DNA from: Chenopodium formosanum
Lineage: Eukaryota > Streptophyta > Magnoliopsida > Caryophyllales > Amaranthaceae
Assembly (NCBI GenBank): GCA_024500155.1
Contig: CM044869.1
Span: 25,418,501-25,482,500, forward strand
Length of the DNA stretch: 64,000 nucleotides
Direction of reading: 5' to 3'
A model generated the notes under the pieces. The model had not been told where the DNA came from. It saw nothing but the letters and a program-made list of their open reading frames with translations, and searched no databases. A program made the position numbers and the translations under genes. Shown piece after piece: positions 44,940 to 57,853 of this stretch (positions are counted from its first letter, which is position 1; the number at the start of each line of letters is the position of its first letter).

Positions 44940-45640
44940 TGAAGGATTTATGTCTTCGTCAAGTGCAAGTACTAGATATATTATGGATTGATAATATGGA
45001 GATAATAAGTTCATTCTTTTTGGTCATCATTATCTGTTGCTAGACGTGATCAATGATCTTTGGGCTATTCTAATAGTTCAAAGCCCAATAGAATGGATGC
45101 TATAAGGTCACACATAAGGGTGATGGATTGAACAAAAGAAAGAAGCTCATTATTGGGCTGAATGGAGTGTCCGGCCATGTGGGATTGAAAAGGGAGTAGT
45201 ATGGGCTTGGTTTGGACTCTAATTATACATATGATGTATAAATAGAGGTCTTGCCTAGGGTTTGAGATATAACATAATTAGCAGTCAATTGTGAATTGAC
45301 AAGCTAGCAACCAAACCCTAAAGCCTCACACACTTGTTCTCTCCTCTTCCCTCACGTCCGCACACGCATGTGGCACGTGTGGTGCACGGTGGTGGTTGTG
45401 GTTGTTCGTGGCTCAGTTTTCTCCTCCCTTCTCCGTAGAAGGTGATTCGAAGTGTTCGTGCCCAACTATCTAGTAGTAGTAGAGGTTCAATACTATCCCG
45501 TAGACCAAGTAGAGGAGCAACACTTGGGGCTCTTATTCTCCAAATTGTTCATGGTCAATCTCTTGGGGAAATCACGCGTCAAAGGCATGTATTATGTGAT
45601 TCTTTATGTGTTATGCTTGTAGATCCTGTTTAGGTGTGAA
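44940..45640 (+). repeat. Copia 3' LTR, right end truncated
   Basis: Starts TGAAGGATTTATG directly after the polypurine tract. TATA box GTATAAATAG at about 45236-45245, followed by CT-rich leader sequence. No CA end was found; it merges near 45640 with a truncated Tat LTR. Confidence 0.6.
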
Positions 45641-46703
45641 CGAATACGATTTGCGAAATTTCGCATTATAGTACTAAAACCCTACATAAAAACGGGGTGA
45701 AACAACCTCTATTTATATGGGAAAAAGAGGGTCGTAAGATCTGAAAAGAATCCAAATTTGAATTGGAATAAAACTCTTTTTAACGCGGCACAATATCTTT
45801 GTCACATCGCGACAGGTCCATCGCGGCGCGATAAACGACATTTTTTTCGGTTTTTATTTTTATTTTGATCTAGAAATCGGAATAAGAAAAATAATATTTC
45901 GTTGGAAATCTCTTGAAGTTTAATTTCCAGCCCAATAGGAATCAGATTGATATCTTTTGTATAATAAAGTATATAGCCGAACTAGTGGGATAGTGTCAAT
46001 ATTGGATAGAGTTTGGTATTTCATTCATATCTTTTTTGTTATAGCTCGGAATTGGGATTATGATGTATCATTGGAAAGATAATTTACAGGTCTATCAAAC
46101 CACATAAGATTTGGATAAAAATTATGAAGAACGAAAATCATATATGAACCTCTTTAAATTTGAACTGGACTAGGATTATCAAAAAGTGAAGTTTTATTCA
46201 ATTTCAAACTCTTTGATCTTTATCTTCCAGAAAGGATAGATTAGAACCTTCTAAAGATTTTTAGAATTTCCTAATGAATCCTAATTGGTTTAGGATTGGA
46301 ATTAAGGTATTTTGACCCACACCTGATCATTGGGTTGCAGCCTCGTAGGTAAAGTGGACCTAGGCCCGATTTGAGCTTGTTTTAGTATTTTGGCCATAAT
46401 TTATTCATTATAAGTCAGATTTAGGCTTATAATATATTGTTGGAATTCTATTTTCAAGCCCCATCCAACCATATAATAATTGGACCGAGATTATGGACCA
46501 AAATATAATGTTTTGGACGTTTTTTAAAGAGGACACGAAATTAATGATTTAGGCTTAAAACATTTTAGGAAAGGTTAGAAATGGTTAAGGCTTAAGGGAA
46601 ATTCACAAGACACTTTAACTCTTCACCTAACTCGATAATCAAAGACATGAAAGGTACTCATCACTAAGTTTGGTTTTTGGGGAGACACAATCAAGTGTCT
46701 ACA
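45640..46703 (-). repeat. Tat-type LTR, left (R/U5) end truncated
   Basis: The right end CAAGTGTCTACA (46703) is the start of a minus-oriented Tat LTR. A GC array (45783-45838) and TATA box (minus CCATATAAATAGAGG, about 45706-45720) are kept. Sequence beyond the transcription start is missing, so the LTR is cut near the R region. Confidence 0.65.
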
Positions 46704-46907
46704 TATTTCTTTGTTTACCATTTATTGATGCCATGAAATGACCAAATAACCTCCTTTTTTTGTCTAGATTACGAGAAATACCCAAACTACCCTAATTTGT
46801 CTCTTAAACTTTGAGCCCCCACGCATGCGCTTGTACTTATTATTGATGTTCCACTCAAATTTTAGTACTTATATCTTTATTCTTTGTATCTTATGTACTT
46901 GGTTGTC
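46704..46907. other. Short non-coding spacer between two Tat LTRs
   Basis: About 200 bp without ORF or repeat, ending in TTGTC, the target duplication of the next LTR. Confidence 0.5.
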
Positions 46908-48928
46908 CATAGACACCTAAAAATGTCTCCCCAAATCCAAACCCGATGATGAACAATCTTTCACCGCCATTGTTGGTCGAGTAAAGTATTTAATCTTTGG
47001 ATCACTTAAATCCATATTCAATCCCAATAAATTTCATAACCAAACCCAATTCCTAGACCTTTTCTCCAAACCATAACATATTTTCCTCTTTTCGTGCCTT
47101 TAAACCCAAAATAATTCATTTCGTATCCCTTAAAATCATTCATTTCGTTTCCTTATTATAAAAACGTTTATACCAGTTTATTTTGGTCCATAATCTGGGT
47201 CCAATGATTGAATATTTCGATTGGGCTTGAAAATAGCTTTCCAACGATATATTATAAGCCCAAATCTGAGTTATAACGAATAAGTTATGGCCAAAATACT
47301 AAATTGAGTCCAAACCGAACCTTAGCCCACCTTACCTACGACCCAATGATCATGTGGAGGGTCCAAAGGATTTAATCTCATTCCTAAACCAATTATGATT
47401 AATTATAATCTTCTATAATTTTCTAAAAGATCTTAATTATCCTTTGAAAAGATAAGATTAAAGAGTTTGAAATTGAATAAAACTCCTTTTTTTGAAAGTC
47501 CTAATTCTATTTGAATTGAAAGACGTTCAAAGATAGTAAGATATGATTTTCGTGCCTCATATTTTTATCTAAATCTTAGATGATTGGATAGCACTTGAAA
47601 TTGTATTTTCAATGATATATTATAACATTAATTCTGAGCTATAACGAAAAAGATATAAAAGAAATACGAAACTCTATCCAAAACTGACACCGTCTCACTA
47701 TTTCGGCCATATCTTTTATTCTACAAATGATTTTAATCTGATTCCAATTGGATTAGAAATTAGACTTCAAGATATTTCCAACAAAATATTATTTATCTTA
47801 TTCCAATTCTAGATCAAAAGATATGATAAAAACAAAACCCACAAAAACTGCTGCCTATCACAAGAGTTTTATTCCAATTCGAGTTCGGATCTTTCTTAAT
47901 CCTTCGACCCTTCTTCTTTCTTTACAAATAGAGGTCATATCACCCCTTTTTCAATCACCAAAAATCATTCTCTCTTATGCTTTAGCCTAATACTAGCCTT
48001 CCTTATTCTCTCATCATACATCCCTTAAGCACTCCAAGGAGTCCGTACTTAACCTGAAGTTCCATACTTAAACCAAGGCGTGAAAGGTAGAACCAATTGA
48101 GGGTTTCGACCAAATCAAATATACTTTTAATTTAATTTAATAGTTTCAATTTGATTTATTTTTAATGAAGTTACTAACAGTTTATTCATGATGTAGCAAT
48201 TTAAAGGAACACGCAGAATGTGAGTAATTAATTAATTTAATTACTTTTTTATTTTATATTGCTAGTATCATGACTAGGTTTATTATGATTTGATTTTATT
48301 AACGTTATTATTGTTAAATTGCTTCCAATGTTGATGTTTATTCTATTTTTTATTGTTGATCACCATATTGCATAATTAAAGGGAATATGTAATTGAAAAT
48401 CACGACTAATAAGATAATTTGGACAACTGGTTTAGGTTATGTTTTAATCTTGTTGTTTAATCAACTTATCACAATAATTCATAATTCTATGTTGCATTAA
48501 TATTCAACAAATTTAGCATAATTATAGTTTGGAGCGAATTGAATATTTGTTTGTATGCCTTTGAGATTGCAGGAATCACTTTTCACAACAAGAATCGAGT
48601 AGAGGCCAATACGGGCGAATGTGACTCCATGACTCACTTCATACCATCATCCCTGATCCTCCTTTTGTGGTTCCGAACCATATGGAGTTAGTAATCTCAT
48701 GGATTATGAATGGTGTGTAACCTTCACGGGTCAATCGTTGTTGCCTTTCGTTGTCCCTTACTTGTGGTTGCCTATTATGATCCGTGAACGGTTTACAAGT
48801 TCCTTAAAAACTTGTTGGCGGCTCTCTACTTTCCTTGTCCCTAATCGTATATGTCAATTCCCACTTCCTATGAGTGCCAAGCATATTCACACATGCTTTA
48901 CGTAGGCACACTTCAAACGACGCCTACG
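46908..48928 (+). repeat. Tat-like solo LTR (family A), 2021 bp, TSD TTGTC
   Basis: CATAGACACCTAAAAATG to GACGCCTACG, flanked by TTGTC on both sides (46903-46907 and 48929-48933). It matches the solo LTR at 30084-31730, including the 3' third with ACTTGTTGGCGGCTC. The CGCG array is missing here and the TATA box is altered (TTTACAAATAGAGG, about 47925-47938). Confidence 0.85.
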
Positions 48929-48933
48929 TTGTC

Positions 48934-51165
48934 CTTTCTCTTAATTCCTATAAAAATTGGCAAACGAGAATTATATTTTGGGGAGGGGGGAGTATTACGA
49001 GACAAAAGGAGTACAAAAAGTCAATACTCCATTAGTTTTATAATAATCGCAACACTATGTGTTGCACATAATATTAGGAAAATTAAAGGGTATGGACCAA
49101 AGGGGAAATTTATTTAAATATAAGGAAAATTTTACTTTTACCACCCCAAAAAACGACTTATTGGCTTTTACCACCTACATAATTTAAAATTTTATTTTAC
49201 CACCACATAAAAAAAATAAAGTTAATTTTTCCTATCAAAATCCAAATCCGGTGACGGAAAAGTGATATGAGGCCCACAATAACGGCTACTTTTTAAATTT
49301 TTCACCAATCTATCACGATTTCCTTCTTTATATAAACCTAACTTCTTTATTTCTCAAAAGTTAACGTTAATTGAACTTTGAATTTGCCGAATTTCTCCCC
49401 AATTTCTCAAATTTGCTCTAGCCTAACAATCTTAGCATCAATTTGTCCAGATTTGTGTTGAAAGATGGTCATTTGAAAGAAATTAGAACATGTACGCATC
49501 TCACTTAATTTGCGACACACATCATGAATTCTTAGCTTAATTTGTCGCAATTGATTTCCTAATTTTCTTCTAAATGTTTTGTTTGATTGAAATTCTGATA
49601 ATCACTAATGAATTGACCCCCAAAATTAAAGTTTTAAAATTAGGCTTCATCTTACTTAAAATTAATTTACGGGTCTTTGAAATAATAATTGGTTTTTAAA
49701 ATTAGGGCTAGGTAATGATAATCGTGTTGAATTGGAACAAGTATTGAAGTTGTTGTTTGTGAATTGCAGAATTAAATGTCTTCCATAAGTCTACCTTCTT
49801 CAAAAGAGAGAATATGTCAATTTGGAATTCCAATGGAAAAGCATACTTCTTGGACTAGGGAGAGATATGAGAAATTCAGAAAATATAATGGGAGGAATGT
49901 GAGAAAGTGAAAGTAATTGAATAGGGAAGGTGTGGATAATGAATATAAAGAGTTTATAAGTGGTATAAATTTGTTATTGTCTATTTTTTTTTTTTTTTGA
50001 AATCTTTAATTTAAACAATTAATTTAAAGTTTTTAGTAAGGACTGATTTTCAAAAAAAAATCTATAATAACAATATTATGAGTAAAATAATAAATATCCT
50101 ATATTGTACACACGTAACGTGTATTTTGTAGCTTTTTTCTAACTAAATTAACATAGGTTCATATATAAGAGGGGTTTGAAATTACAAAGGGGTTTGTTCT
50201 TGCTGAGGTGGCAATTAGGTGGGGTAAATTAATTAAAAAAAATTAAAAAAAACAAAAGTAAAAAGTTATTTGTTTATGATAACTTACATTGTATTGGGTT
50301 TCATACATAAATTTTTGAATAGGTTTGTATATTGTTGATGAATGGTTTGTTATATGAGAGATTAATGTGATGATGATCGATGTGGTAGATGGACAAACCT
50401 CTTTTATTACTATTTCTCTTAATCGTTAGTGAGAGAGAGAAATAATTAAAAAGTAGTGTAAGTGAAGTTGGTAAGAGAGAGAAATACTCTTTTGTCCCAG
50501 AATAATTAACATAATGGATTTTTTTTATCACTATTCAAACATTAAATTTGTCCATATTGTTTTATTAACATAATAAAAACATATTTATATAGTCTAATAT
50601 ATATAAATAATGTAGGCATTTTTAGAAAGTATTCTGAGCGTCACGTAAGAAATATACTTATTACAACCAGTATTAAAAATTATTTGTATTTTATTTTTGA
50701 ATTAAAAAACTATATCGCCACCTAGATAAAAGTAACGAATTAGATTTGATACATCTAATTAAAATTTTAATGTCATGTAGATTATAATCCAAAATTATAT
50801 TATTTTAATGAAAAAAAATAAAGTAAAAATATCAAAGATAAATTTATTAATTCAATACTACAATTATAAAAAAAAAACCAAAAAAATATACTAAAAAATA
50901 TTCAAATGATAAATTCTTATAATAATGTTTGATACCTATCATTGTAAGATAAATTTTGATAATATTTATGATAAAAAAAAAATTGTTTGTTAATTATAAT
51001 TTAATTAAAATTTGTGATACCTACTGTTATAAATTGACACATCATACGACAAAAATGAAATTTGAAATTATTAAATAAAATAAATCAAATAATTAAAAAT
51101 TGTAGATGAAAAACCGTGCATCGCATGTGCTTTCATCTAGTAAAATAATAAAATAAGATAACAAC
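48934..51165. other. AT-rich non-coding region with transposon ends
   Basis: No gene. A Stowaway-like fragment (ACTCCATTAG...ATAATCGCAAC) lies near 49025-49055. A MULE-like terminus GGAAAATTTTACTTTTACCACC starts at about 49121, without a recognised partner. The rest is AT-rich low-complexity DNA up to a possible Helitron end at 51140. Confidence 0.5.
51110..51140 (+). mobile_element. Candidate Helitron 3' terminus
   Basis: ACCGTGCATCGCATGTGC, a slightly mutated version of the CCGTGCATCGCACGG hairpin common at plant Helitron ends, is followed by TTTCAT and CTAG (51137-51140) with T next. This matches the hairpin-CTRR/T rule. The 5' TC end was not found. Confidence 0.35.
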
Positions 51166-53041
51166 TGTAGAGAATATTTCAAGCATCCCACACTTGAGCC
51201 CCACTGTGATCATACACTTAAGTATGGTGGCGCCCAAAGGGAAGGAAGCTAGAGTAAAAGAGTCGCCAACAAGTTTTAGGAACTTGTAAACCGTTCACAG
51301 GGTGAAGGTTACACCCCTTAACGATCTAGGAGATCGTTAACTCCAATAGGTCTGGAACCAAGACTGGAAGTTCGGGGATGAAGGTACAAATCCAACCTAA
51401 AAGAGATTGAACCTGCCCAAAAAATAGGCCTCTACTTTATTTTACTCGTATTCATGTGCGCTTTCTGACTAGCATGCAATCAATAGATTAACCCTAAACC
51501 TGTTTATCTATGTTGGTTGAATATTAATGCACAAATAACACTATTATTGGCGATCACTTGAATTATAATCAAATTAACCCTAAACAAGATTATTAATTAT
51601 CTTATTAAGTGTGATTACAAGTACAAATTCCCTTTAAACATGCATCAAAGGCGTGATCAAGCAACAACAATAATAAAATATATCAAGCAACATAATTATA
51701 ATAAAAATAATAATCATCATAATAATAATCATTATAACAATAATAATAATAATCATAATAACGCTAAAGCATAATAACAAGATCCTAGGCATAATACTAA
51801 CAAGATTAATAACAAACCCTAGCATGTCACTAAGCAATAAAAATAAAAGCTTTAGCCCTAACATGATACTAACATGCTATTAGGAAAGAAAATAGGAAGC
51901 ATCCTAGAAATCATAATTGATATAAGCAAATCACCCTAAATATCATACTAAGGAAAGCATCCTAACATGATACTAGGAACCAGAATAACAATCTTAACAT
52001 GATTTCTATATCATAAGATCAATTAAACAATTAAAGTACTTACTTGGATGCCTCGTATCTCTTTCTAATAACAAAATACAAACGTTAGTAACTTCAAGGA
52101 AAATATAAAATAAAACAATTAAATTAAATAATGGAAATAGAGATATGGGACCAAACCCTCAGAAATTATAACCTTTCATGTCTAGGGTGAAGGCAACTTC
52201 AAACTTGGCTAGGTGTGTCTAGATTTTGTGAATGCGGAATTTTGTTTGTGAAAAGTTGGTTTAGAAAAAGAGAGAGAGTATCAAGAAATTCTTGATGAGA
52301 GTTGGTTGTAGATGAGACTTCGTAATTAAAAACGGAGGTTTTAGGAGGCAATTTATAACGAAAATCAGCCGGAATATGATAAAAAAGAATCAGAGTTTAA
52401 AGAAGAATAAAAACACGACGATGTCGCCACACAAGCATCTGTCGCCGCGCAACAGATCCTGTCGCCGAGCGACAGGCTTGTCGCCAGGCGACAACCTGTG
52501 GTGCGGCGTTGCAGGCAGTTTTTTTCACACGTTTTCATATTTTTGATAAAATTAAGCGCACGAGGGGTAAAACTGTGATTTTATTTAAAACACTTCTTTA
52601 TTATCAATGCTAATCACATTAGGATTCAAAAGAACCTTCTAGAAGATTCTAGAAGACTATAATCAATCCTAATTGCATTAGGAATCATAATACGCCCTCC
52701 TCTAGATCATTGGGCCGCATATAAAGGTCAAACCGGGCCCAGTTTAGTAATTTGGCCATAAATTCCTCATTATTTATCGGAATTGGGCTTATAATATATC
52801 ATTGGAAAGCTCTTTTTGAGCCCAATCCAACTACACTATTATTGGACCCTTGACATGGACCAAACTAAACTAGACTGGCTATTTTCATAAAATAGGTTTT
52901 CGAAAACAGAGAGAAAGAAGAGAAATAAAAACTAACCGCAACACTAGACTTTTCACACTTTCATTTCATTTGATTATGATTCGACGTGAAAAGTATTCAT
53001 CAACGGGTTTGGTTTTGGGGAGACACAAATGGGTGTCTACA
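51166..53041 (-). repeat. Tat solo LTR (family B), 1876 bp, TSD ACAAC
   Basis: TGTAGAGAATATTTC to GGGTGTCTACA with perfect ACAAC duplications (51161-51165 and 53042-53046). GC array at 52426-52507 made of three to four units of TGTCGCC(G/A)(C/A)GCGACAG type; minus TATA box at about 52350-52357. The complete duplication shows a clean solo-LTR event. Confidence 0.9.
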
Positions 53042-53046
53042 ACAAC

Positions 53047-54270
53047 ATATTTATATAATGTTTCATAATATAACCTTTATATTAACATAGTTGTTAGATA
53101 GATATTGATATGAAGTTTCATAATGTAACTTTTTTTATAATAAAATCTAGGAAAATTTTTTTAGAAATTATAATCCCAACTTTCACGTATTTTGTTTATC
53201 TAATTTGGACTTTTAGGTTAGATGTTATGTAGCTTTTTAACTATAAAAATTTCAACTTTATATAAGAAGCAGGTATTTAGCATTGTCTCATACTAAGTTT
53301 ATGCAGATTTTTTAACTGCAAAACTTTCAATTTTATATGTGAAGCTGGAATTTATAGTGTGATTTGACAAAAAACAAGCCTAAAACTGCATTGTCACATG
53401 CTAAGTTTCAGCATTCTTTCAAGTATCAACTCTACCCTTTTCAGAAATGCAATACTTATCTAAAGGCTAATGAAATGAAAAAGCACATGAAAGCTGGACA
53501 CAACAATAACTACTATAATTTCAGAGACATTGATTTTGTCGCAGATGTAATGTGGATATTTTATTTATTTATTTATTGTTATTTTTTTTGCTTTAAAACT
53601 ATTTGTCTAATAATTTTTGTTTGTAACTAGATTTTTGGTGACCCAAAAATCTTATTTTATTTTTATGTAAACTAGCTAACTTTTACATATAATTTGTGAT
53701 TTTTGTTCTCTGAAATAGGAATGAAAGAGAAGCACTAATATCTTTGAAAGTATTCCAGTGCATTCTACTACTCACAAGTTAAATACAAGCAAGATTTTTT
53801 TTTTTTTTTTGAAACCATACAAGTAATAGTTTTATGGCTTAAACTTTCATAATTATCCACATTGAAAATCTCCCAAAAAAATATAAAAAAAAAAATAAAA
53901 AATAAACCTAACGAAGAAGATTTGAAGTTTTGCTTATAATACGTATAGTAATGGGTTGTTAAGGTAATATATTATCTTATCTTACATTTGGCCGATAAAT
54001 GATACAATTTATATATGGCTTATTTTAATTAACTTTAACTTTTGTGTATTTTCAATATTGAAGATCGTGAAGAGATAATAGAGGATTATAGTTGCTACTA
54101 TATTTTTAGTAATATTGTTAACTTTCAGAAGGTGGAGTAATTTTTTTTAGAGATTATTTTTCTTATCATTTACTAAGATAACTAAATGTATTCGATGTTT
54201 GTTACTATTCTTTAAACTATCTTCATTTTGTGAAGTATGTTAGGCTTCATTTAATTAATTGCTTTTAAGG

Positions 54271-54339
<69 letters not shown>

Positions 54340-55105
54340 GATTGCTTTTAAAAGAGTATATAAGGGCTCAGTAGACAATAGTCACAAGAAAAAAACTTAA
54401 AAGTAGAGGAGTAAATTTGTTATTGTACACTCATATCATGTGCCTCTTAGCTTGTTTATGTAACATATAAAGAAAAAGGAGATTTTAGTTGATAAATTTT
54501 AATTTCCAAAATTACCCTTCATAATGTCCAAAAATATTGTATAACCTATCATAACTACCCAAAAATAACTGCTTCCTTTTTTCCACGTAAGTTTATATCT
54601 TCAACTGCTTCTACACCCTATAAAAATTCAACCGACTCCTTTATTTTATTTTTTTTGCAAAAAACTGCTATGAACTCCTCTTTTTTGTCGTATTTCTTTC
54701 CTAGTGTAGGATTATGAATATCTGATTTTAGTTTTCCAAGATTTTTCCTGTCTTAGCCCCATATATTAAGGTACTTTTTTAATCGTTTTTTTGTTCATTG
54801 ATTTTTATTGATTAAATTTAAAATTATTGCTTAATTTCTAATTTTGAGATGATGATTTTATATTTTCTTGCATGAATATATGAATTGGGTGTCATTTCAT
54901 CTTTTACAATAATTTGTATAATTTTTCATTTTAAAAAGACGTGGTCAATTGAAAGCTTATAATTTCTTATGTTTTATTCTTATTTTAGTTTTATGCCTGT
55001 AAACTACCTAACTCTTACATATAGTTTGTGATTTTTGTTCTTTGAAATAGGAATGAAATAATTTAAAAGTACTAATGTAACACCCTAATAATATAATTCT
55101 CTCTT
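53047..55105. other. AT-rich non-coding region with short repeats
   Basis: No gene recognised. It holds a degenerate tandem pair of about 72 bp (about 53228-53370), a dispersed direct repeat of about 80 bp (53663-53742 and 54989-55075) ending GAAATAGGAATGAAA, and the T/A homopolymer block at 54271-54337. Short ORFs such as 53364-53630 show no known motif. Confidence 0.45.
54271..54337. repeat. Homopolymer block: about 19 T followed by about 48 A
   Basis: A T run is directly followed by a longer A run, flanked on both sides by similar sequence (ATTGCTTTTAA left, GATTGCTTTTAAA right). It could form a hairpin, and it could also mark an assembly join. Confidence 0.8.
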
Positions 55106-55387
55106 TGTAACACCCCAATAATTCTCTCTTTCAACCTATAATACCTTTAATAAAATGTAAGAGAATTTTTGACGTGCTATCGCCACGTGTTCAAACATTA
55201 AGGCAAAATCAAAATTTTGAAGCGGAAAACTAACTCAATTAAAATAAAGTTTCAAAACCAATACGCAAAACTAAATTAAATCTTACAAGTTGGAACCATC
55301 GAGACCCTTATTTAAAACCTAAATATCGAAGTAGTAAATAAATCAAATCAAAGTAAAAGAAAGTTTAATATTCATGCAAATAAATAA

Positions 55388-56346
55388 GGAAATTTTGTGT
55401 AGATAGAACTACCCTAAAGATAGGTTGTTTTGTGAGCAACTACCCGTTTTTTTAAAATTTGTTTAGAACTACCCGTAAGTTTGCAAACGTTTGTCTACCA
55501 CTACCCATTTAACGTTTTCCGTCCAATTTTGGCGTTAGTAGGGCCTACTTTTTCTCTTTCCCACCCAATTAAATCCCCTCCCCAGCTACCTCTTTCCTCC
55601 TTCATTTAATTATTGTTCCTCCAAACTCATCCAAAAATCAAAAAGAAGAAAAACTAACCAATTCAACGCAATCACTCAATACATTAAGTAATGTTTTAAC
55701 CTAATTTTTAGTTCATGGTCTATTGAATTCGTTTTTAAGATTTTAATTTATAATAATTAACATAATTAGGGATTCGATTTAGGGTCTATGGCTTCAATTC
55801 AATTTGGGGATTTTGATTTCTAGGATTTAGGGATGAAATTGAATTGGAGGTTTTGCTTATTTTGACTTTAGGATTGCATTCAATTGCAATAATTTGTGTA
55901 TTTACTTCACTTTCCACCTAATCTATTGGTGTACTTTCACTCATTAATTTGTAATTACCATAAACAGCAACAAGATGAGTAGGAAAAAGAGATAGCAAAC
56001 AAATGGTTGTTAGGGTTGTCAATTTTCTGAAAAGAAGATGAAAATTATGGTGTAGATTGGCTTAGGTCAAAGGCATATGGTGAAATGTGGAAGGTGAAAG
56101 AAGAGAGTGAAAATTGAGGGAAAATAAATGAGGGACGAGAGAGGTAGTTTGAAAGGGGAGATAATTAGGTGGGAAAGCAAAGAAGTGGACCCCACTAAAG
56201 TCTAATTTGGACTAAAAACGTTATTGGGTAGTGCTAGAAAAAAGTTTCCAAACTTCCTAATAGTTTTAAACAAATAAGAAAGAAGGGTAATTGTTCACAA
56301 AACAACCAAGAAATAAAGTACGGGTAGTCCAAACTATGCAAACACC
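55388..56346. mobile_element. Long-TIR (MULE-like) element, about 960 bp
   Basis: Left arm from GGAAATTTTGTGTAGATAG with ACTACCC repeats (55388-55510) and the right arm ending CTATGCAAACACC (56346) are inverted complements over about 120 bp, e.g. TTGTTTTGTGAGCAACTACCC against GGGTAATTGTTCACAAAACAA. The termini themselves have diverged and no clear 9-bp duplication was found. No transposase. Confidence 0.6.
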
Positions 56347-57853
56347 TTAATCTGCTCCCCAATTTTCAATTGTTAAAATTGGATCATTACAAGGTCATTG
56401 AAAGGCGAAGGCTATGACCAAAAAAACACACACAAACGCACGTAATCAGCAATGATGCGTACATACAAGCTACAAAGTATCACAATAAAATTCCTAGCAT
56501 GCTACTAATTTTAAAATAACACACATTCAATTTTAATATTAACTCCATCGTATGATTCAACTTTTAACATTACCATGACTTCTCTTTCAAATATTAATTA
56601 TTTTATTTTATTTTATTTATTGGATTAAGCAAAAGATAAGATTGTCTTCCCATGCTCCAATTAGGAACATCAATTGAATAAAACCCCATGCCTCCTTTCG
56701 AAAACATCAATAAACATCCAATGGCAGACGAGCACTACTATGTGGCCATAGCTAGTATGAGATCTCATCTAACTCCTTAAAATTTTATAAAATTATTTGA
56801 AAACAAGAGACTCGTAGATCAGGTAGCCTCTAAAAAGTGCACGACTAATGACCCATGAACACCAACCCCTATTTTTCAATACTCTAAATATGCACAAATC
56901 TAGAGTTTTATTGCTCATCCAGCTTGCACTTTACGTGATTTACAAGTTTAACTTGGTGACTACTCAAATACAAAAACAATTCAACCGATCAAACATTAGT
57001 CACTTAAGCAATTGAAATTCCCAATTCAATTCTTAAATTATTTATGTTAAATAACATTTAATGTTGGATCCTTTAAACTACCTTGGTGTATAAAAACCTT
57101 AAGTGCGTAAGGCACGTCAATTTACTCAACCTCGTCTTATAAGACTTAAATTCTCCCTTTACTCATCCCATTTCAATTATCATGAACGAGTGATAAAAAT
57201 AAATCAATTCACATATTCATGTACCTTTGCCTCCAAGTTCATCTCACAAGTTAATATATATAAAAAAACTTAAAAGATAAATCAACTTATATAAAATTTC
57301 CACATGACCACATGTCACAAACAATCTAGAATAATCACCAATGAGATTTGTTACCAAACAATTTCAATCAATCACAAGTTCCCTAACATGATGCTAAGTT
57401 TTATCAAATCCTTAAACATGTTGCTAAAGTCAAGGTTTTTTGTATCCTTGTACGTCCCTTGAGTAAATAAATTGGTAAATCACGTTACGAACTAAAAAGC
57501 ACCCTCTATGAACTCCTCTCCTAAATCAAACAAAAAAAAAATCTCAATCAATATACCCAAGCAATCAAATTTATGGCAATACTAACTTACCTTAAGACCT
57601 TTAAAATCTAATCAAACAACACTTTTAAACCCCCTTTTAATTAAAATCAAAAGCTTATATATAGTTCTTTAAATTTTCTTCATAAAAACCTTAAAATATG
57701 CCTTTATACATGAAATTACAATATACTAAACTACTAATAAAATCTAAAAATTTAGTTTGTTATCTTTTGGGAATATATGCTTGAAATATCAATATAATAG
57801 CCTAATAAAATATTTAGATACATAAAATCTTTTTATTTAATACTTAAACAATA

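Noticed and set aside
40240..45640. Integrated pararetrovirus
   Set aside because: The visible pieces resemble Copia RNase H and a Copia LTR with a polypurine tract; no movement-protein or coat motifs.
53364..53630. 88-codon ORF in the AT-rich region
   Set aside because: No motif, homologous pattern or promoter; likely chance.
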